In this document: piece after piece, positions 16,700-26,458 of the stretch
Layout: each line of letters opens with the position of its first letter
How positions within the stretch are numbered: the first letter of the stretch is position 1
Source: Mycolicibacter hiberniae
GTDB taxonomy: Bacteria > Actinomycetota > Actinomycetes > Mycobacteriales > Mycobacteriaceae
Reading direction: 5' to 3'
Length of the DNA stretch: 64,000 bases
NCBI RefSeq assembly: GCF_010729485.1
Contig: NZ_AP022609.1
Span: forward strand, 4,332,655 to 4,396,654
Notes under the pieces: model-generated
What the model saw: the letters and a program-made list of their open reading frames with translations, nothing else
Database searches by the model: none
Told to the model about the DNA's origin: nothing
Program-made: the position numbers and the translations under genes

Positions 16700-18169
16700 A
16701 TGGCCGATTCGCAGGCGCTGATCGACGGGCACTACATCGACGGGCACTACATCGACGGGCAGTGGGTCGATCCCGATATCGGCCGCTATGACGTCATCAA
16801 CCCGGCGACCGAGCAGGTGGTGGCTTCAGCGCCGAACGCGAGCGTCGACCTCGTCGCGAAGGCCGTCGGAGCGGCGCGCAGCGCGTTCGACTCCGGCGTA
16901 TGGTCGCAGGCCGCACCCGCCGAGCGAGCTGACTGCATCCAGCAGCTCAGTACGGCGCTGCTGGCCCACGCTGACGAGATCTATGCGTTGGCGCAGGCCG
17001 AATGGGGCTGCACGGCAAACGAACGACTCATCCATGTCGAAGGTCCCGCTGTCATGGTGGGCAATGCCGCAACGTTGGCACGCGAGCCGGCAGAGGCACC
17101 GCTTGAGGCCTGGGGCGCTTCCGGAAAGACCCTGCTGCGGTACGAGCCCCTGGGAGTCGTATCGATTCTGACGCCGTGGAACTTCCCGCACACGCTCAAC
17201 GCGATGAAGGTGGGCGCTGCGCTGGCGGCCGGGAATACGATCGTGCTCAAACCGTCGCCGCTGACGCCGCTGGCCGCGTTGACGCTGGCGCGGCTGATCG
17301 ACGAAGAGACCGATATCCCGCCCGGTGTGGTCAACGTTGTGACCCCGGACAGCGTCGAGGCGAGCGCGGCGCTGACCCAGGACCCCCGTGTCGACCTGGT
17401 CAGTTTCACCGGAAGCTCCGCGGTGGGACGCGCGGTGATGGCTGCCGCCGCGCCGACGATGAAACGCGTGCTGCTGGAATGCGGCGGCAAGTCGGCCGCC
17501 ATTCTCACCGACGATGTCGAGGTCACCGACGAATTATTGGAACGACTGCTCTTCGACTGCTGCACCCTGCATGCCGGCCAGGCCTGCATCCTCAACAGCC
17601 GGTTGCTGCTTCCCGCGTCCCTGCACGACGATGTCCTCGGTCGGCTGGCTGAACTGGCGCGCGGCGTCGTGGTCGGGGATCCGACCGATGCCGGTGTCAC
17701 CATGGGTCCGCTGATCAGCGCCCAACACCGGGACCGGGTGGCGGGGTTCGTCGCCCGAGCAGAATCCGATGGCGCGACCGTGGTCACCGGTGGCCGTCGC
17801 CCGAAGGAACTGTCTGCCGGTTTCTACTTCGAACCGACCATCCTCGCCGATGCGACGGCTGCTTCCCACATCGCCCAGGAGGAGGTTTTCGGACCGGTGC
17901 TGACGGTCCTGCGTTACCGCGACGACGACGAGGCTGTCGCCATTGCCAACAATTCGCAGTACGGACTCGGCGGGGCGGTATGGGCAGCCGACGTGGAGCG
18001 GGCCGTCGATATCGCGCGCCGCCTCAGGACGGGGCAGGTGTCGATAAACGGCACGATTGCCGGTGACGCGCCGTTCGGTGGATTCGGACAGAGCGGGATC
18101 GGTCGCGAAGGCGGTGTCCTGGGACTTCGTTCTTATATGGAGCCGAAAGTGATCGGTAGACCCGCATGA
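16700..18169 (+). CDS. NAD(P)-dependent aldehyde dehydrogenase
   Basis: A 489-residue ALDH that oxidises an aldehyde to a carboxylate. Family signatures seen are TPWNFP near residue 161, the LLECGGKSA motif carrying the general-base glutamate near 258, and the C-terminal EVFGPVL. The catalytic cysteine is expected in the HAGQACILNSRL stretch near residue 295. ATG 16700 gives a normal N terminus, though the ribosome site is weak; ATG 16643 is an in-frame alternative. The N terminus carries a duplicated 15-base unit (DGHYI twice). It probably turns a P450-derived aldehyde into the acid that the next gene activates. Confidence 0.9.
   Translation: MADSQALIDGHYIDGHYIDGQWVDPDIGRYDVINPATEQVVASAPNASVDLVAKAVGAARSAFDSGVWSQAAPAERADCIQQLSTALLAHADEIYALAQAEWGCTANERLIHVEGPAVMVGNAATLAREPAEAPLEAWGASGKTLLRYEPLGVVSILTPWNFPHTLNAMKVGAALAAGNTIVLKPSPLTPLAALTLARLIDEETDIPPGVVNVVTPDSVEASAALTQDPRVDLVSFTGSSAVGRAVMAAAAPTMKRVLLECGGKSAAILTDDVEVTDELLERLLFDCCTLHAGQACILNSRLLLPASLHDDVLGRLAELARGVVVGDPTDAGVTMGPLISAQHRDRVAGFVARAESDGATVVTGGRRPKELSAGFYFEPTILADATAASHIAQEEVFGPVLTVLRYRDDDEAVAIANNSQYGLGGAVWAADVERAVDIARRLRTGQVSINGTIAGDAPFGGFGQSGIGREGGVLGLRSYMEPKVIGRPA
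16721..16761 (+). repeat. 15-bp tandem repeat inside the ALDH gene
   Basis: ATCGACGGGCACTAC occurs twice in a row, with an 11-base partial third copy. In frame this repeats I-D-G-H-Y, where ALDHs normally have a single YIDG(Q/K)W segment. It looks like a recent in-frame duplication by slippage. Confidence 0.85.
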
Positions 18170-20523
18170 CCGGGGCGCTGTCAGGACTGCGAGTCGTCGA
18201 GATCGGCGGGCAGATCGCGGGTCCCTACTGCACCAAGCTGCTGGCCGATCTCGGCGCTGAGGTCCACAAGATCGAGCCGCCGACCGGAGACCCCCTGCGG
18301 ACCTGGGGTACCGGCGGTGGGTTGTTCGCGTATCTGAATGCCGGCAAGCACAGTACGACTGTGCGTCCGGAGGATTCGGCGGATCTCGAGGCGGCCCAAG
18401 CGCTGATTGCCGGCGCTGATGTGTTGGTCGAGAGCCTGGCGCCCGGAACCCTCGACGCATGGGGTCTGGGCGGCGCGGTCCTGCAACGCCTGAATCCAGG
18501 TCTGGTGGTCGTGCGCATCTCGGGATTCGGACAGCAGGGGCCACTGCGCGGTCGGGTGACGACGCCGCTGACCATGCAGGCATCCGCGGGGTGGGTCACC
18601 GACAGGCAGCCCGGGCGACCGCCGGTGCAGGCCGGCATTCGTATCCCGGAATACATCGCGGGGAGCTACGCGGCGATGGCAGCGCTGACGGCCGTTCGCA
18701 TCGCGGCGGGCGGTGTCGACCACCCCGTCGAGGTCGACGTGTCGATGTTCGAATGTCTGCTCTCGACGCTGCCCTACCCCATGTTGTTGGCCGAGCGTCT
18801 CATGAAGATCGGGCTACCCGGGAACGCCAAAGGCGCACCGATGCTGGGCATCGTGAAGGCCGCCGACGGTTGGGTCGGCATCAACTGTCTGACCGGGCAG
18901 CACTGGCTTGATGTGTGTGCCATGGTCGGGCTGCCGGAGTTCGCCGAACACCAGATCGCCATCATGGTCGGTGGACCCGAGCGAGCAGAGTTCTTCGCCA
19001 AGGTGCAACCGTGGCTTGACGCCATGACGGTCGCCGACATCGTCGAGTTGAGCCAGGCGATGCGCATTCCGGCGGCGCCCATCACCGACGGCGCAACGAT
19101 TGTCAGCTGCCCGCAGTATTCCGAGCGGGGATTCTTCATCGCGGGAAGCGGTCTCGGCAGCACCTTTACCCGCCCCGGAGCGCCCTTCCGGTTGTCCAAG
19201 ACCCCGGCCCAAAGGCCGGGGGAGGTGCCGGTACCGTCGCCGACCCCCACGGGGTGGTCGTCCACCGCCGGTGCGGGATTCGCGCCGGCAGCGCAGGCCG
19301 CGCAACCGTTTCAGGGGCTGAAGGTCTTCGATCTCAGTACCTTCTGGGCTGGTGCCTACCTCACCTGCTACCTGGGTGCGTTCGGTGCCGATGTCGTCAA
19401 GGTCGAGTCGATCCAGCGGCCCGACGGGCACCGTTATTCGGGCTCGTTGCTCCGCGACGGCGACGACTGGTACGAGCGCGGCCCGCTCTGGCAGGGTACG
19501 AACCTCAACAAGCGGGACATCACTCTGGACCTCTCGTCGGAGGCGGGACGCGAACTCGCGCTGCGGATGGCCGCCGAGGCTGACGTGGTGGTGGAGAACT
19601 ACTCGCCGCGTGTCGTCGAGCAGTTCGGTCTGGACTACGACTCCCTGGCGGAGGCGAACCCCGGGGTGATCATGGTGCGGATGCCCGGTTTCGGACTGGC
19701 CGGGCCGTGGCGCGACTACGTCGGTTGGGCATTGAACATCGAACAACTGTCCGGGATGTCGGCGTCGACCGGATACCCGGATGGTCCGCCGTGCAACCTG
19801 CAGGGCCCGGCCGATCCGATCGCAGGCGTCCACGCCGCGGTGGCGCTGCAGGCGGCGCTCGAACACCGGAATCGGACCGGTGAGGGCCAACTCATCGAGG
19901 TGGCGCAGATCGAGGTCGGCGCCGCGGTGGCCGCCGAGCCCGTCATCGAGTACTCCCTGACCGGTCAGCTTCCCGAACGTGAGGGCAATCGTCACCGCGA
20001 GTACGTTCAGGGCGTCTATCCGACGGCGGGCGCCGATGACTGGATCGCGCTTTCGATACGCGATGACACGGATTGGGCCGCGTTCGCCGAGGCCGCCGGG
20101 CAACCTGCCCTCGTCGACGATGCGCGGTTCGCCACAGCTCAGGCGCGGCGGACGAACCATGACGCGTTCGATGCCGTTGTGGCGGAGTGGACCGGTGGGT
20201 GTGACGCGGCGGCAGCGGTGGCGGAACTGAGCAGCCGCGGGGTGCCCGCCGAACGGGTGCTGACACCCGAGCGCATGTATGACGTCGAGCAGCTGGATGC
20301 CCGGGGGTTCTACCAGGAGCTGCGCCATCCGATCACAGGCGACCATCGCTATCCCGGTTGGCCCTTCCAGATGTCGCCGGGGCCTCGCCGGCACCACCGC
20401 TCGGCACCGCCCACCCTCGGCCAGCACAATGCCGAGGTGCTGTCGGAGCTGGGCCTGACCGCGGAGCAGATCGATGCGCTGCGCGCCGGCGAGGTGATCG
20501 GGGAGCGCCTTCGGGAACGATAG
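18166..20523 (+). CDS. two-domain fused CaiB/BaiF CoA-transferase
   Basis: A 785-residue protein made of two complete family III CoA-transferase domains, about residues 1-360 (LSGLRVVEIGGQIAGPY, GAEVHKIEP) and 382-785 (FQGLKVFDLSTFWAG, GADVVKVES), joined by a proline-rich linker. Family III enzymes are intertwined dimers, so the fusion likely folds as an internal dimer. It should transfer CoA to an acid such as the ALDH product; the acceptor and donor are unknown. The ATG overlaps the ALDH stop (ATGA), showing translational coupling. The mce operon follows after 110 bases with its own operator-like site. Confidence 0.88.
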   Translation: MTGALSGLRVVEIGGQIAGPYCTKLLADLGAEVHKIEPPTGDPLRTWGTGGGLFAYLNAGKHSTTVRPEDSADLEAAQALIAGADVLVESLAPGTLDAWGLGGAVLQRLNPGLVVVRISGFGQQGPLRGRVTTPLTMQASAGWVTDRQPGRPPVQAGIRIPEYIAGSYAAMAALTAVRIAAGGVDHPVEVDVSMFECLLSTLPYPMLLAERLMKIGLPGNAKGAPMLGIVKAADGWVGINCLTGQHWLDVCAMVGLPEFAEHQIAIMVGGPERAEFFAKVQPWLDAMTVADIVELSQAMRIPAAPITDGATIVSCPQYSERGFFIAGSGLGSTFTRPGAPFRLSKTPAQRPGEVPVPSPTPTGWSSTAGAGFAPAAQAAQPFQGLKVFDLSTFWAGAYLTCYLGAFGADVVKVESIQRPDGHRYSGSLLRDGDDWYERGPLWQGTNLNKRDITLDLSSEAGRELALRMAAEADVVVENYSPRVVEQFGLDYDSLAEANPGVIMVRMPGFGLAGPWRDYVGWALNIEQLSGMSASTGYPDGPPCNLQGPADPIAGVHAAVALQAALEHRNRTGEGQLIEVAQIEVGAAVAAEPVIEYSLTGQLPEREGNRHREYVQGVYPTAGADDWIALSIRDDTDWAAFAEAAGQPALVDDARFATAQARRTNHDAFDAVVAEWTGGCDAAAAVAELSSRGVPAERVLTPERMYDVEQLDARGFYQELRHPITGDHRYPGWPFQMSPGPRRHHRSAPPTLGQHNAEVLSELGLTAEQIDALRAGEVIGERLRER

Positions 20524-20575
20524 CGCCGCCGGCCGGGAGCGCATCGAAGTCGCTGACACGTTCGGCGCACGATGT

Positions 20576-20591
20576 GAGAATAGTCATTTAC
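20576..20591. promoter_or_regulatory. recurrent 16-bp operator-like repeat, site 4
   Basis: GAGAAT-AGTC-ATTTAC, 42 bases before the mceA start. The left arm is perfect, and GAGAATAGT is shared with site 7 at 33406. It suggests that the mce operon belongs to the same regulon as the catabolic genes. Confidence 0.65.
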
Positions 20592-20633
20592 AGTATCTGA
20601 AAGGATCACTTCACTGTCGCGGAGGGGCGGTCG

Positions 20634-21836
20634 ATGGCCATGACCAACGGTCCGGGGAGCCTACTGCGCGCAGGCGTGGGGCTTGCCACGGTCGTTGCCA
20701 TCGGTTCGGTCATTTGGTTTGCCGCACAACTGTTCAACGGGGCCCTGTTCGACAATTCGGTACCGGTCACCGTCATCGCCGACCGAGCCGGGCTGATGAT
20801 GAATCCGGCGGCAAAGGTCAAGATGCGCGACGTCGAGGTCGGCAGGGTCGCCTCGATCGAGGAAGGCGACCACGGCACTGCGATCATTCGTCTGGCCATG
20901 GATCCGGCCAGCCTGAAGCGCATTCCGGCCAACGTGTCGGTCGACATATCGGCGACAACGGTTTTCGGATCCAAATATGTGCAGCTGACATCCCCGCAGA
21001 CCGCCGCCGTGGGCACCTTGCGAGCCGGTGAGGTCATCGCCGCCGACCGGGTCACCGTGGAGGTCAACACCGTCTTCCAGCAGCTCAACGAGGTGGTCTC
21101 GGCGGTGCAACCCGAAAAGTTGAACACCGTGGTCACCGCGTTGGCCGCCGGCTTGGCCGGTCGCGGCCAACAGTTGGGTGCCACCATCGCCGATGCCGAC
21201 GGGCTGCTGAACCGGCTGCGACCCAGCCTGCCCAGCCTTCGCCACGACCTGGCCGCGACACCGTCAGTGGTGAGCACGTTTGCTGATGTGACGCCCGATC
21301 TGATGACGACACTGCGGAATTCGAGTCGGCTCAGTGCCCTGGTCGTCGATCAGCAGGCGAATCTGGAGCGCTCCCTGCTCAGCCTGGTCGGCTTGGCCGA
21401 CGCCGGCAACGATGTCATCGGAGGTAACCGGGGCGCCCTGTCCGATACCCTGCGCCTGCTGGTACCGACCACTGATCTGCTGAACCGTTACAACCCGGCT
21501 CTGTACTGCCTGCTGAGCGGACTGATCCCGTTGGTCAAGGCCCCACCGCTGCGCCTGCCCGGCGCAGAGGTCAGTACCGGCTTCACCTGGGGAGTCGAAC
21601 GCTACCGCTACCCACAGGATCTACCGAAGGTGGCGGCCACCGGCGGACCGCAGTGCGCGGGGTTGCCCGTTGCGTTCGAGAAGCGCCCGCCCTATGTGGT
21701 TGCCGATACCGGCGCCAACCCGTACCGCTACGGCAACCCCGGCATCGTGCTCAACGCCGATGGACTCAAACAAGTGCTGTTCGGACCGACCGACGGACCG
21801 CCCCGCAACAGCATGCAGATCGGCCATCCGGGATGA
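20634..21836 (+). CDS. mceA: Mce-family protein, MceA position
   Basis: A 400-residue Mce protein. It has an N-terminal signal-anchor helix at about residues 11-36 (AGVGLATVVAIGSVIWFAAQLF), then the MlaD/Mce substrate-binding domain (VTVIADRAGLMMNPAAKVKMRDVEVG), then a long helical region. Mce hexamers form a tunnel that carries lipids across the mycobacterial cell envelope to a YrbE permease. ATG 20634 follows GGAGGGGCGG. It is the first of six Mce genes, but yrbEA and yrbEB, which normally come before mceA, are missing; a CoA-transferase is there instead. Confidence 0.9.
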   Translation: MAMTNGPGSLLRAGVGLATVVAIGSVIWFAAQLFNGALFDNSVPVTVIADRAGLMMNPAAKVKMRDVEVGRVASIEEGDHGTAIIRLAMDPASLKRIPANVSVDISATTVFGSKYVQLTSPQTAAVGTLRAGEVIAADRVTVEVNTVFQQLNEVVSAVQPEKLNTVVTALAAGLAGRGQQLGATIADADGLLNRLRPSLPSLRHDLAATPSVVSTFADVTPDLMTTLRNSSRLSALVVDQQANLERSLLSLVGLADAGNDVIGGNRGALSDTLRLLVPTTDLLNRYNPALYCLLSGLIPLVKAPPLRLPGAEVSTGFTWGVERYRYPQDLPKVAATGGPQCAGLPVAFEKRPPYVVADTGANPYRYGNPGIVLNADGLKQVLFGPTDGPPRNSMQIGHPG

Positions 21837-22861
21837 ACGGTGCCAGAAGAACGCTCGTCAAGTTCAGTGCGTTCGCTGTGGTGATGTTCCTGGTGACGGT
21901 CGGTCTGGTGGTGGTGTTCAGCGAGTACCGCGGCGGCCGGGCCAACGCCTATTCCGCGACATTTGCCGACACCTCGGGGTTGAAGTCCGGGGATTCGGTG
22001 CGCGCGGCGGGCCTGCGGGTGGGGACGGTGACCGGCGTTTCTCTCAAGCCGGACAAGACCGTGGTGGTCGACTTCGACGCGGAACCGTCGGTCGTCCTGA
22101 CCCTCGGAAGCCGGGTGGCCGTGCGCTATCTGAACCTGGTGGGCGACCGATACCTGGAGTTGGTCGATGCGCCCGGCTCCACCGCAGTCCTTCCGGCGGG
22201 CAGCCGCATACCGATCGACCAGACGGCGCCTGCTCTCGATCTCGATGTGCTGCTGGGGGGCCTCAAACCGGTGATCCAGGGGCTCAATCCGGCAGACGTC
22301 AACACGCTCACGGCGTCTCTGGTGCAGATCATGCAGGGGCAGGGACCCACGATGGAGTCGCTGTTCTCCAAGACATCGTCGTTCACCAACACTTTGGCAG
22401 ACAACCAGCAGGTGCTCGAGCAGTTGATCGACAACCTCAACACAGCGATGGCCTCGATGTCACGTGACGGTGAGCATTTCGCCGGCGCCATTCGGCGGCT
22501 GGATCGACTGGTCGGCGAACTGGCACAGGAACGCGAGCCGATCGGCGCCGCGATCGATGCACTGAGCGCCGGAACCACGTCACTCGCCCAGCTGCTCACG
22601 CATGCACGCCCCCCGCTGACCGCGACGATCGCTGAGTTGGGCCGGCTGGCTCCCAACCTCGAGGGCGGCAACGACGATCTCGAAGCCGCCCTGATGAAGG
22701 CGCCCGACAACTATCGCAAGCTCGCCCGGATCGGGGCATACGGCAGCTTCCTGAACTACTACCTGTGCGGCATCCAGATCCGGGTCAGCGATCTGCAGGG
22801 GCGAACCGCGGTGTTCCCGTGGATCAAGCAGGAAACCGGAAGGTGTGCCGAGGCGCCATGA
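21833..22861 (+). CDS. mceB: Mce-family protein, MceB position
   Basis: A 342-residue Mce protein with a signal-anchor helix at about residues 10-29 (KFSAFAVVMFLVTVGLVVVF), the Mce domain (ATFADTSGLKSGDSVRAAGLRVG), and a helical coiled region that ends in a cysteine-containing tail (YLCGIQIR), as usual for MceB. It is one subunit of the predicted hetero-hexameric lipid conduit. The ATGA overlap with mceA indicates coupled translation. Confidence 0.9.
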   Translation: MNGARRTLVKFSAFAVVMFLVTVGLVVVFSEYRGGRANAYSATFADTSGLKSGDSVRAAGLRVGTVTGVSLKPDKTVVVDFDAEPSVVLTLGSRVAVRYLNLVGDRYLELVDAPGSTAVLPAGSRIPIDQTAPALDLDVLLGGLKPVIQGLNPADVNTLTASLVQIMQGQGPTMESLFSKTSSFTNTLADNQQVLEQLIDNLNTAMASMSRDGEHFAGAIRRLDRLVGELAQEREPIGAAIDALSAGTTSLAQLLTHARPPLTATIAELGRLAPNLEGGNDDLEAALMKAPDNYRKLARIGAYGSFLNYYLCGIQIRVSDLQGRTAVFPWIKQETGRCAEAP

Positions 22862-23937
22862 TCAGATACCGCGGTGCACATCTGGCGCGGGGCGGCTTCC
22901 TCGGGTCCGTGGTCATCCTGCTGGTCATTGCCGTGGGCATGCGCCCGGAACTCTTCACCGAATGGGCCACATCTGCTCGCTACCAGGCGGAATTCCTCGA
23001 GGCGGGAGGGCTCAGCGTCGGCAACAAGGTGACGGTTTCGGGAATCAAGGTCGGATCGGTCACCGAGGTCTCCTTGGTGCGTGGCCGGGCGATGGTGGAC
23101 TTCACCGTCGAGCGCAAGGTGGTGCTGGGATCGGAGACCACCGCCCACATCCGAACCGGGACCCTGCTCGGTGAGCGAATCCTCACGCTCGAGTCCGCCG
23201 GTCCCGGGGTGCTCGCTCCCCGAGCGGTGATTCCGGCCGCACGGACGGCATCACCTTATGCACTGTCGGAGGCCGTCGGTGAATTGACGGCCAACACCGC
23301 CGGAACCAGCTTCGACACGCTGAACCGATCACTGGACACGCTTGCCGACACCATCAACGAGATCGCTCCCCAACTCGGTCCCACGTTCGACGGACTGACC
23401 CGCCTGTCGCGATCTCTCAACAGCCGCAATCAGCAGGTGAGCGCCCTGCTGGACTCCACCCGGAAGGTCGTCGGAACCCTCGCCGATCACAGCAGCCAGG
23501 TCAACCAACTGATCCTCAACTCCAACGATCTCCTGGCGATTCTGGTGCCGCGGCGGCAGGCCATCGTCACTCTGCTTCATGCGACCTCCGCGCTGTCCCG
23601 GGAACTGTCGGCGCTGATTGCCGACAACGAGCAGGAGCTGGCACCGATGCTGGCGAAGCTGAACTCCGTAACGGCGGTGCTGGAGAGGAATCGGGACAAC
23701 TTGGCCGAGGCTCTTCCCGGTCTCACCAAATACCTGTCCACGCTGAGCGAGATCGTGTCCAACGGCCCGTATTACACCGCGTACGTGCCGAACCTGATTC
23801 CGGGACAGTTCACCCAGGCATTCCTGGACTACATGTTCGGCTTCCGGCGGGGCGTCAACGCCGGCCAGCCTCCCGACAACGCCGGACCGCGAGCGGAGCT
23901 GCCCCTGCCGTACAACGGAATTCCGGAGCGGCCGTGA
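22858..23937 (+). CDS. mceC: Mce-family protein, MceC position
   Basis: A 359-residue Mce protein with a membrane helix near residues 12-26 (GGFLGSVVILLVIAVG), the Mce domain (EFLEAGGLSVGNKVTVSGIKVG) and a long alpha-helical stretch. It is shorter than many MceC proteins and has only a brief proline-rich tail. It should form part of the periplasm-spanning tunnel. It overlaps mceB by ATGA. Confidence 0.9.
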   Translation: MIRYRGAHLARGGFLGSVVILLVIAVGMRPELFTEWATSARYQAEFLEAGGLSVGNKVTVSGIKVGSVTEVSLVRGRAMVDFTVERKVVLGSETTAHIRTGTLLGERILTLESAGPGVLAPRAVIPAARTASPYALSEAVGELTANTAGTSFDTLNRSLDTLADTINEIAPQLGPTFDGLTRLSRSLNSRNQQVSALLDSTRKVVGTLADHSSQVNQLILNSNDLLAILVPRRQAIVTLLHATSALSRELSALIADNEQELAPMLAKLNSVTAVLERNRDNLAEALPGLTKYLSTLSEIVSNGPYYTAYVPNLIPGQFTQAFLDYMFGFRRGVNAGQPPDNAGPRAELPLPYNGIPERP

Positions 23938-25283
23938 TGACACTGAGAAACGCGCCACGGCGGGTGGTTGCGGTGGCGGCGATGATTCTGGTCGCGGTGC
24001 TGCTCGTCGGGACCGGCTTGGTCATCCGCGGGACCGTGTTCACACCCAAGACGTTCAGCGCGGCGTTCACCAAGGCCACCGGAATCTACCCGGGCGACCA
24101 GGTGCGGGTGGCCGGAGTGAAGGTCGGCTTGATCAAGTCCATCCAAGCCGAGGGTGATCGGGTTGTGCTCACCTTCACGGTCGCCCGTGACGTGCCGATT
24201 CCCGCTGAAGCATCGGCCATCATCGTGGCCCCGAACCTGATCTCGGCACGGTATGTGCAGCTGACTCCGGCCTATGTGGACAGCGGGCCCACCATGCCCG
24301 ACGGGGCGGTTATTCCCCTGGAGCGCACGGGTATTCCCGTGGAGTGGGATGAGGTCAAGGAGCAGCTCAACCGGCTGGCCACCGAGCTCGGCGCCGGCGA
24401 CGGTGTCTCGGGCACATCGCTGTCGCGATTGGTCGACAGCACGGCCGCCGCGTTCGCCGGCAACGGTGACAAGTTCAGGGAGACGCTGCGTCAGTTGGCT
24501 GGGACCGGCCGTATCCTCGCCGAGGGCAGCGGGGATCTGGTCGAGACGATCAAGAACCTCGCCACCTTCATCGGCGCCCTGCGCGACAGCAACACCCAGA
24601 TCGTGCAGTTCCAGGATCGGCTGGCAACGCTGACAAGCGTCATCGACGGCAGCAGATCCGACCTTGATGCGGCGTTGGCCGACGTCTCCGGGATCGTCGA
24701 GGATGTGCGACGTTTCGTCGCCGGCACGCGTGCCGGTGCCGGCGAGCAGATCCAGCGACTGGCCACTGTCACCCAAGTGCTCGTCGACGGGCAGCGCAAC
24801 CTCGAGCAGCTCCTCCATGTCAGTCCGACCGCGATAGCCAACACGCTCAACTTCTTCGATCCCCGGGACGGCGGGATCGTGGGCACCTTCGCGTTCGCCA
24901 ACTTCGCCAATCCGCTGAAGTTCATCTGCGGGGCGATCGGTGCGATAGAGAACGTCACGGCGGCGGAGTCGGCGAAGCTGTGCGCTCAGTACCTCGGACC
25001 GGCGCTGAACGCCATGGACTTCAACTATCTGCCGTTCGGTGTCAACCCCTTCTTGGCTGCGGTGCCGCCGGCGCAGGATTACATCTACAGCGATCCCGAA
25101 CTGGCCCCGGGGGGATCGGGGCCATCCCCGGGACCGCCGGAGACGCCACCGGCGGTGTCGGCCTACACCGGTGCCGACAACGATGTCCCCCCGCCGGCGG
25201 GGTACGTTCCGCTGCCCGGTCCGAGCAACCTGCCCGAGCTGCTGTTGCCTGGACAGCCCAACGACGAGGGTGCGGGCCGATGA
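23934..25283 (+). CDS. mceD: Mce-family protein, MceD position
   Basis: A 449-residue Mce protein with a membrane anchor at about residues 10-31 (RVVAVAAMILVAVLLVGTGLVI), the Mce domain (AAFTKATGIYPGDQVRVAGVKVG), a helical region and a Pro/Gly-rich C-terminal tail of about 70 residues, as common in MceD. The GTG at 23934 overlaps the mceC stop; an ATG three bases later would give the same protein less one residue. Confidence 0.9.
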   Translation: MMTLRNAPRRVVAVAAMILVAVLLVGTGLVIRGTVFTPKTFSAAFTKATGIYPGDQVRVAGVKVGLIKSIQAEGDRVVLTFTVARDVPIPAEASAIIVAPNLISARYVQLTPAYVDSGPTMPDGAVIPLERTGIPVEWDEVKEQLNRLATELGAGDGVSGTSLSRLVDSTAAAFAGNGDKFRETLRQLAGTGRILAEGSGDLVETIKNLATFIGALRDSNTQIVQFQDRLATLTSVIDGSRSDLDAALADVSGIVEDVRRFVAGTRAGAGEQIQRLATVTQVLVDGQRNLEQLLHVSPTAIANTLNFFDPRDGGIVGTFAFANFANPLKFICGAIGAIENVTAAESAKLCAQYLGPALNAMDFNYLPFGVNPFLAAVPPAQDYIYSDPELAPGGSGPSPGPPETPPAVSAYTGADNDVPPPAGYVPLPGPSNLPELLLPGQPNDEGAGR

Positions 25284-26458
25284 GGCTGGCGCAGATCATC
25301 AATCGGGTGACCGCGCTGGCCTGCTGCGTAGCTGTGGCGACGGTCGGCTGCGGATTCCGGGGGATCAACTCCCTGCCCTTGCCCGGTACTGTCGGCACCG
25401 GGCCGACGGCACTGCTCTATCACCTTCAGGTCGCCAACATCGGCACTCTGGAGTCCAATTCGCCGGTCATGGTCGAGAACGTGGTGGTAGGCAGTGTTCG
25501 TCAGATGAGGTTCAACAACTGGCATGTCGATGTCGACGTGACGGTTCGTCCGGGGACCCGGGTTCCCGCCAATGCGGTTGCCACCGTCGGTCAGACAAGC
25601 CTGCTCGGCTCCATGCATGTGGCCCTGGACCCGCCGCTGGGGTCGGCTCCGGAGGGGATCCTGGAACCGAACTCGACGATTCCGCTGTCGGCGACCTCGT
25701 CCTACCCTTCCACCGAGCGGACACTCGCATCGCTGTCGGCACTGGTCAACGGGGGCGGCCTCGGGCAGATCGGCGACATCGTGCACGGCGTCAACACCGC
25801 ATTGTCAGGACGTGAGCCCCAAGTCAGAGAACTGTTGGAACGCCTGGAGGAGTTCGTCGACCTGTTCGATCAGCAGCGCGGTGATGTCATCGAATCCGTC
25901 CAGGCACTTGATCGGCTGTCCGGCCAGCTGGCCACCCAGCGCGAGGTGATGTCGTCGGCCCTGCGCAGTCTTCCGGCGGCGCTGGACGTGTTGATACAAC
26001 AGCGGCCCACGTTCACCTCGGCACTGGAAAAGTTGGGCCGGCTGGGGGATACGGCGCGCACTCTGGTCGACGAATCTCAAGCGGACCTGGTCGCCGATCT
26101 GGAGAAGCTCGCACCGACGCTGAAGGCCCTCGCCGATGTCGGACCTGAGATCGCGGCCGTACTCGGCTATCTGCCCACCGCCCCGTTCAGCCAGAACATC
26201 GTCGACCGGGGAGTTCGAGGCGATTTCATGAATCTTTTCGTCATCCTCGATTTCACGACGGCGCGGCTGAAGCGAACTCTGCTGGCCGGCACGCGCTTCG
26301 AGGACCAGAACGCGCAACTCGTGCCGGCTCCCGGTGATATCGGCTACGACGCGTATTACACCCGCAACCCCTTGGGCGCCCCTATCTCCCCGCCGCCGGC
26401 CACCTGGGAGGAAGCGCTGAAGATTCAGCCACCACCCCAACCGGGCGGTGGTGGCTGA
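25280..26458 (+). CDS. mceE: Mce-family lipoprotein, MceE position
   Basis: A 392-residue Mce protein. Its N terminus is a lipoprotein-type signal ending in ATVGC near residue 24, a passable lipobox, as expected for MceE (LprK-type) subunits. The Mce domain (YHLQVANIGTLESNSPVMVENVVVG) and a long helical region follow, ending in a PPPQPGGGG tail. It overlaps mceD by ATGA and mceF by one base. It is predicted to be lipid-anchored at the outer face of the plasma membrane within the Mce complex. Confidence 0.9.
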   Translation: MRLAQIINRVTALACCVAVATVGCGFRGINSLPLPGTVGTGPTALLYHLQVANIGTLESNSPVMVENVVVGSVRQMRFNNWHVDVDVTVRPGTRVPANAVATVGQTSLLGSMHVALDPPLGSAPEGILEPNSTIPLSATSSYPSTERTLASLSALVNGGGLGQIGDIVHGVNTALSGREPQVRELLERLEEFVDLFDQQRGDVIESVQALDRLSGQLATQREVMSSALRSLPAALDVLIQQRPTFTSALEKLGRLGDTARTLVDESQADLVADLEKLAPTLKALADVGPEIAAVLGYLPTAPFSQNIVDRGVRGDFMNLFVILDFTTARLKRTLLAGTRFEDQNAQLVPAPGDIGYDAYYTRNPLGAPISPPPATWEEALKIQPPPQPGGGG

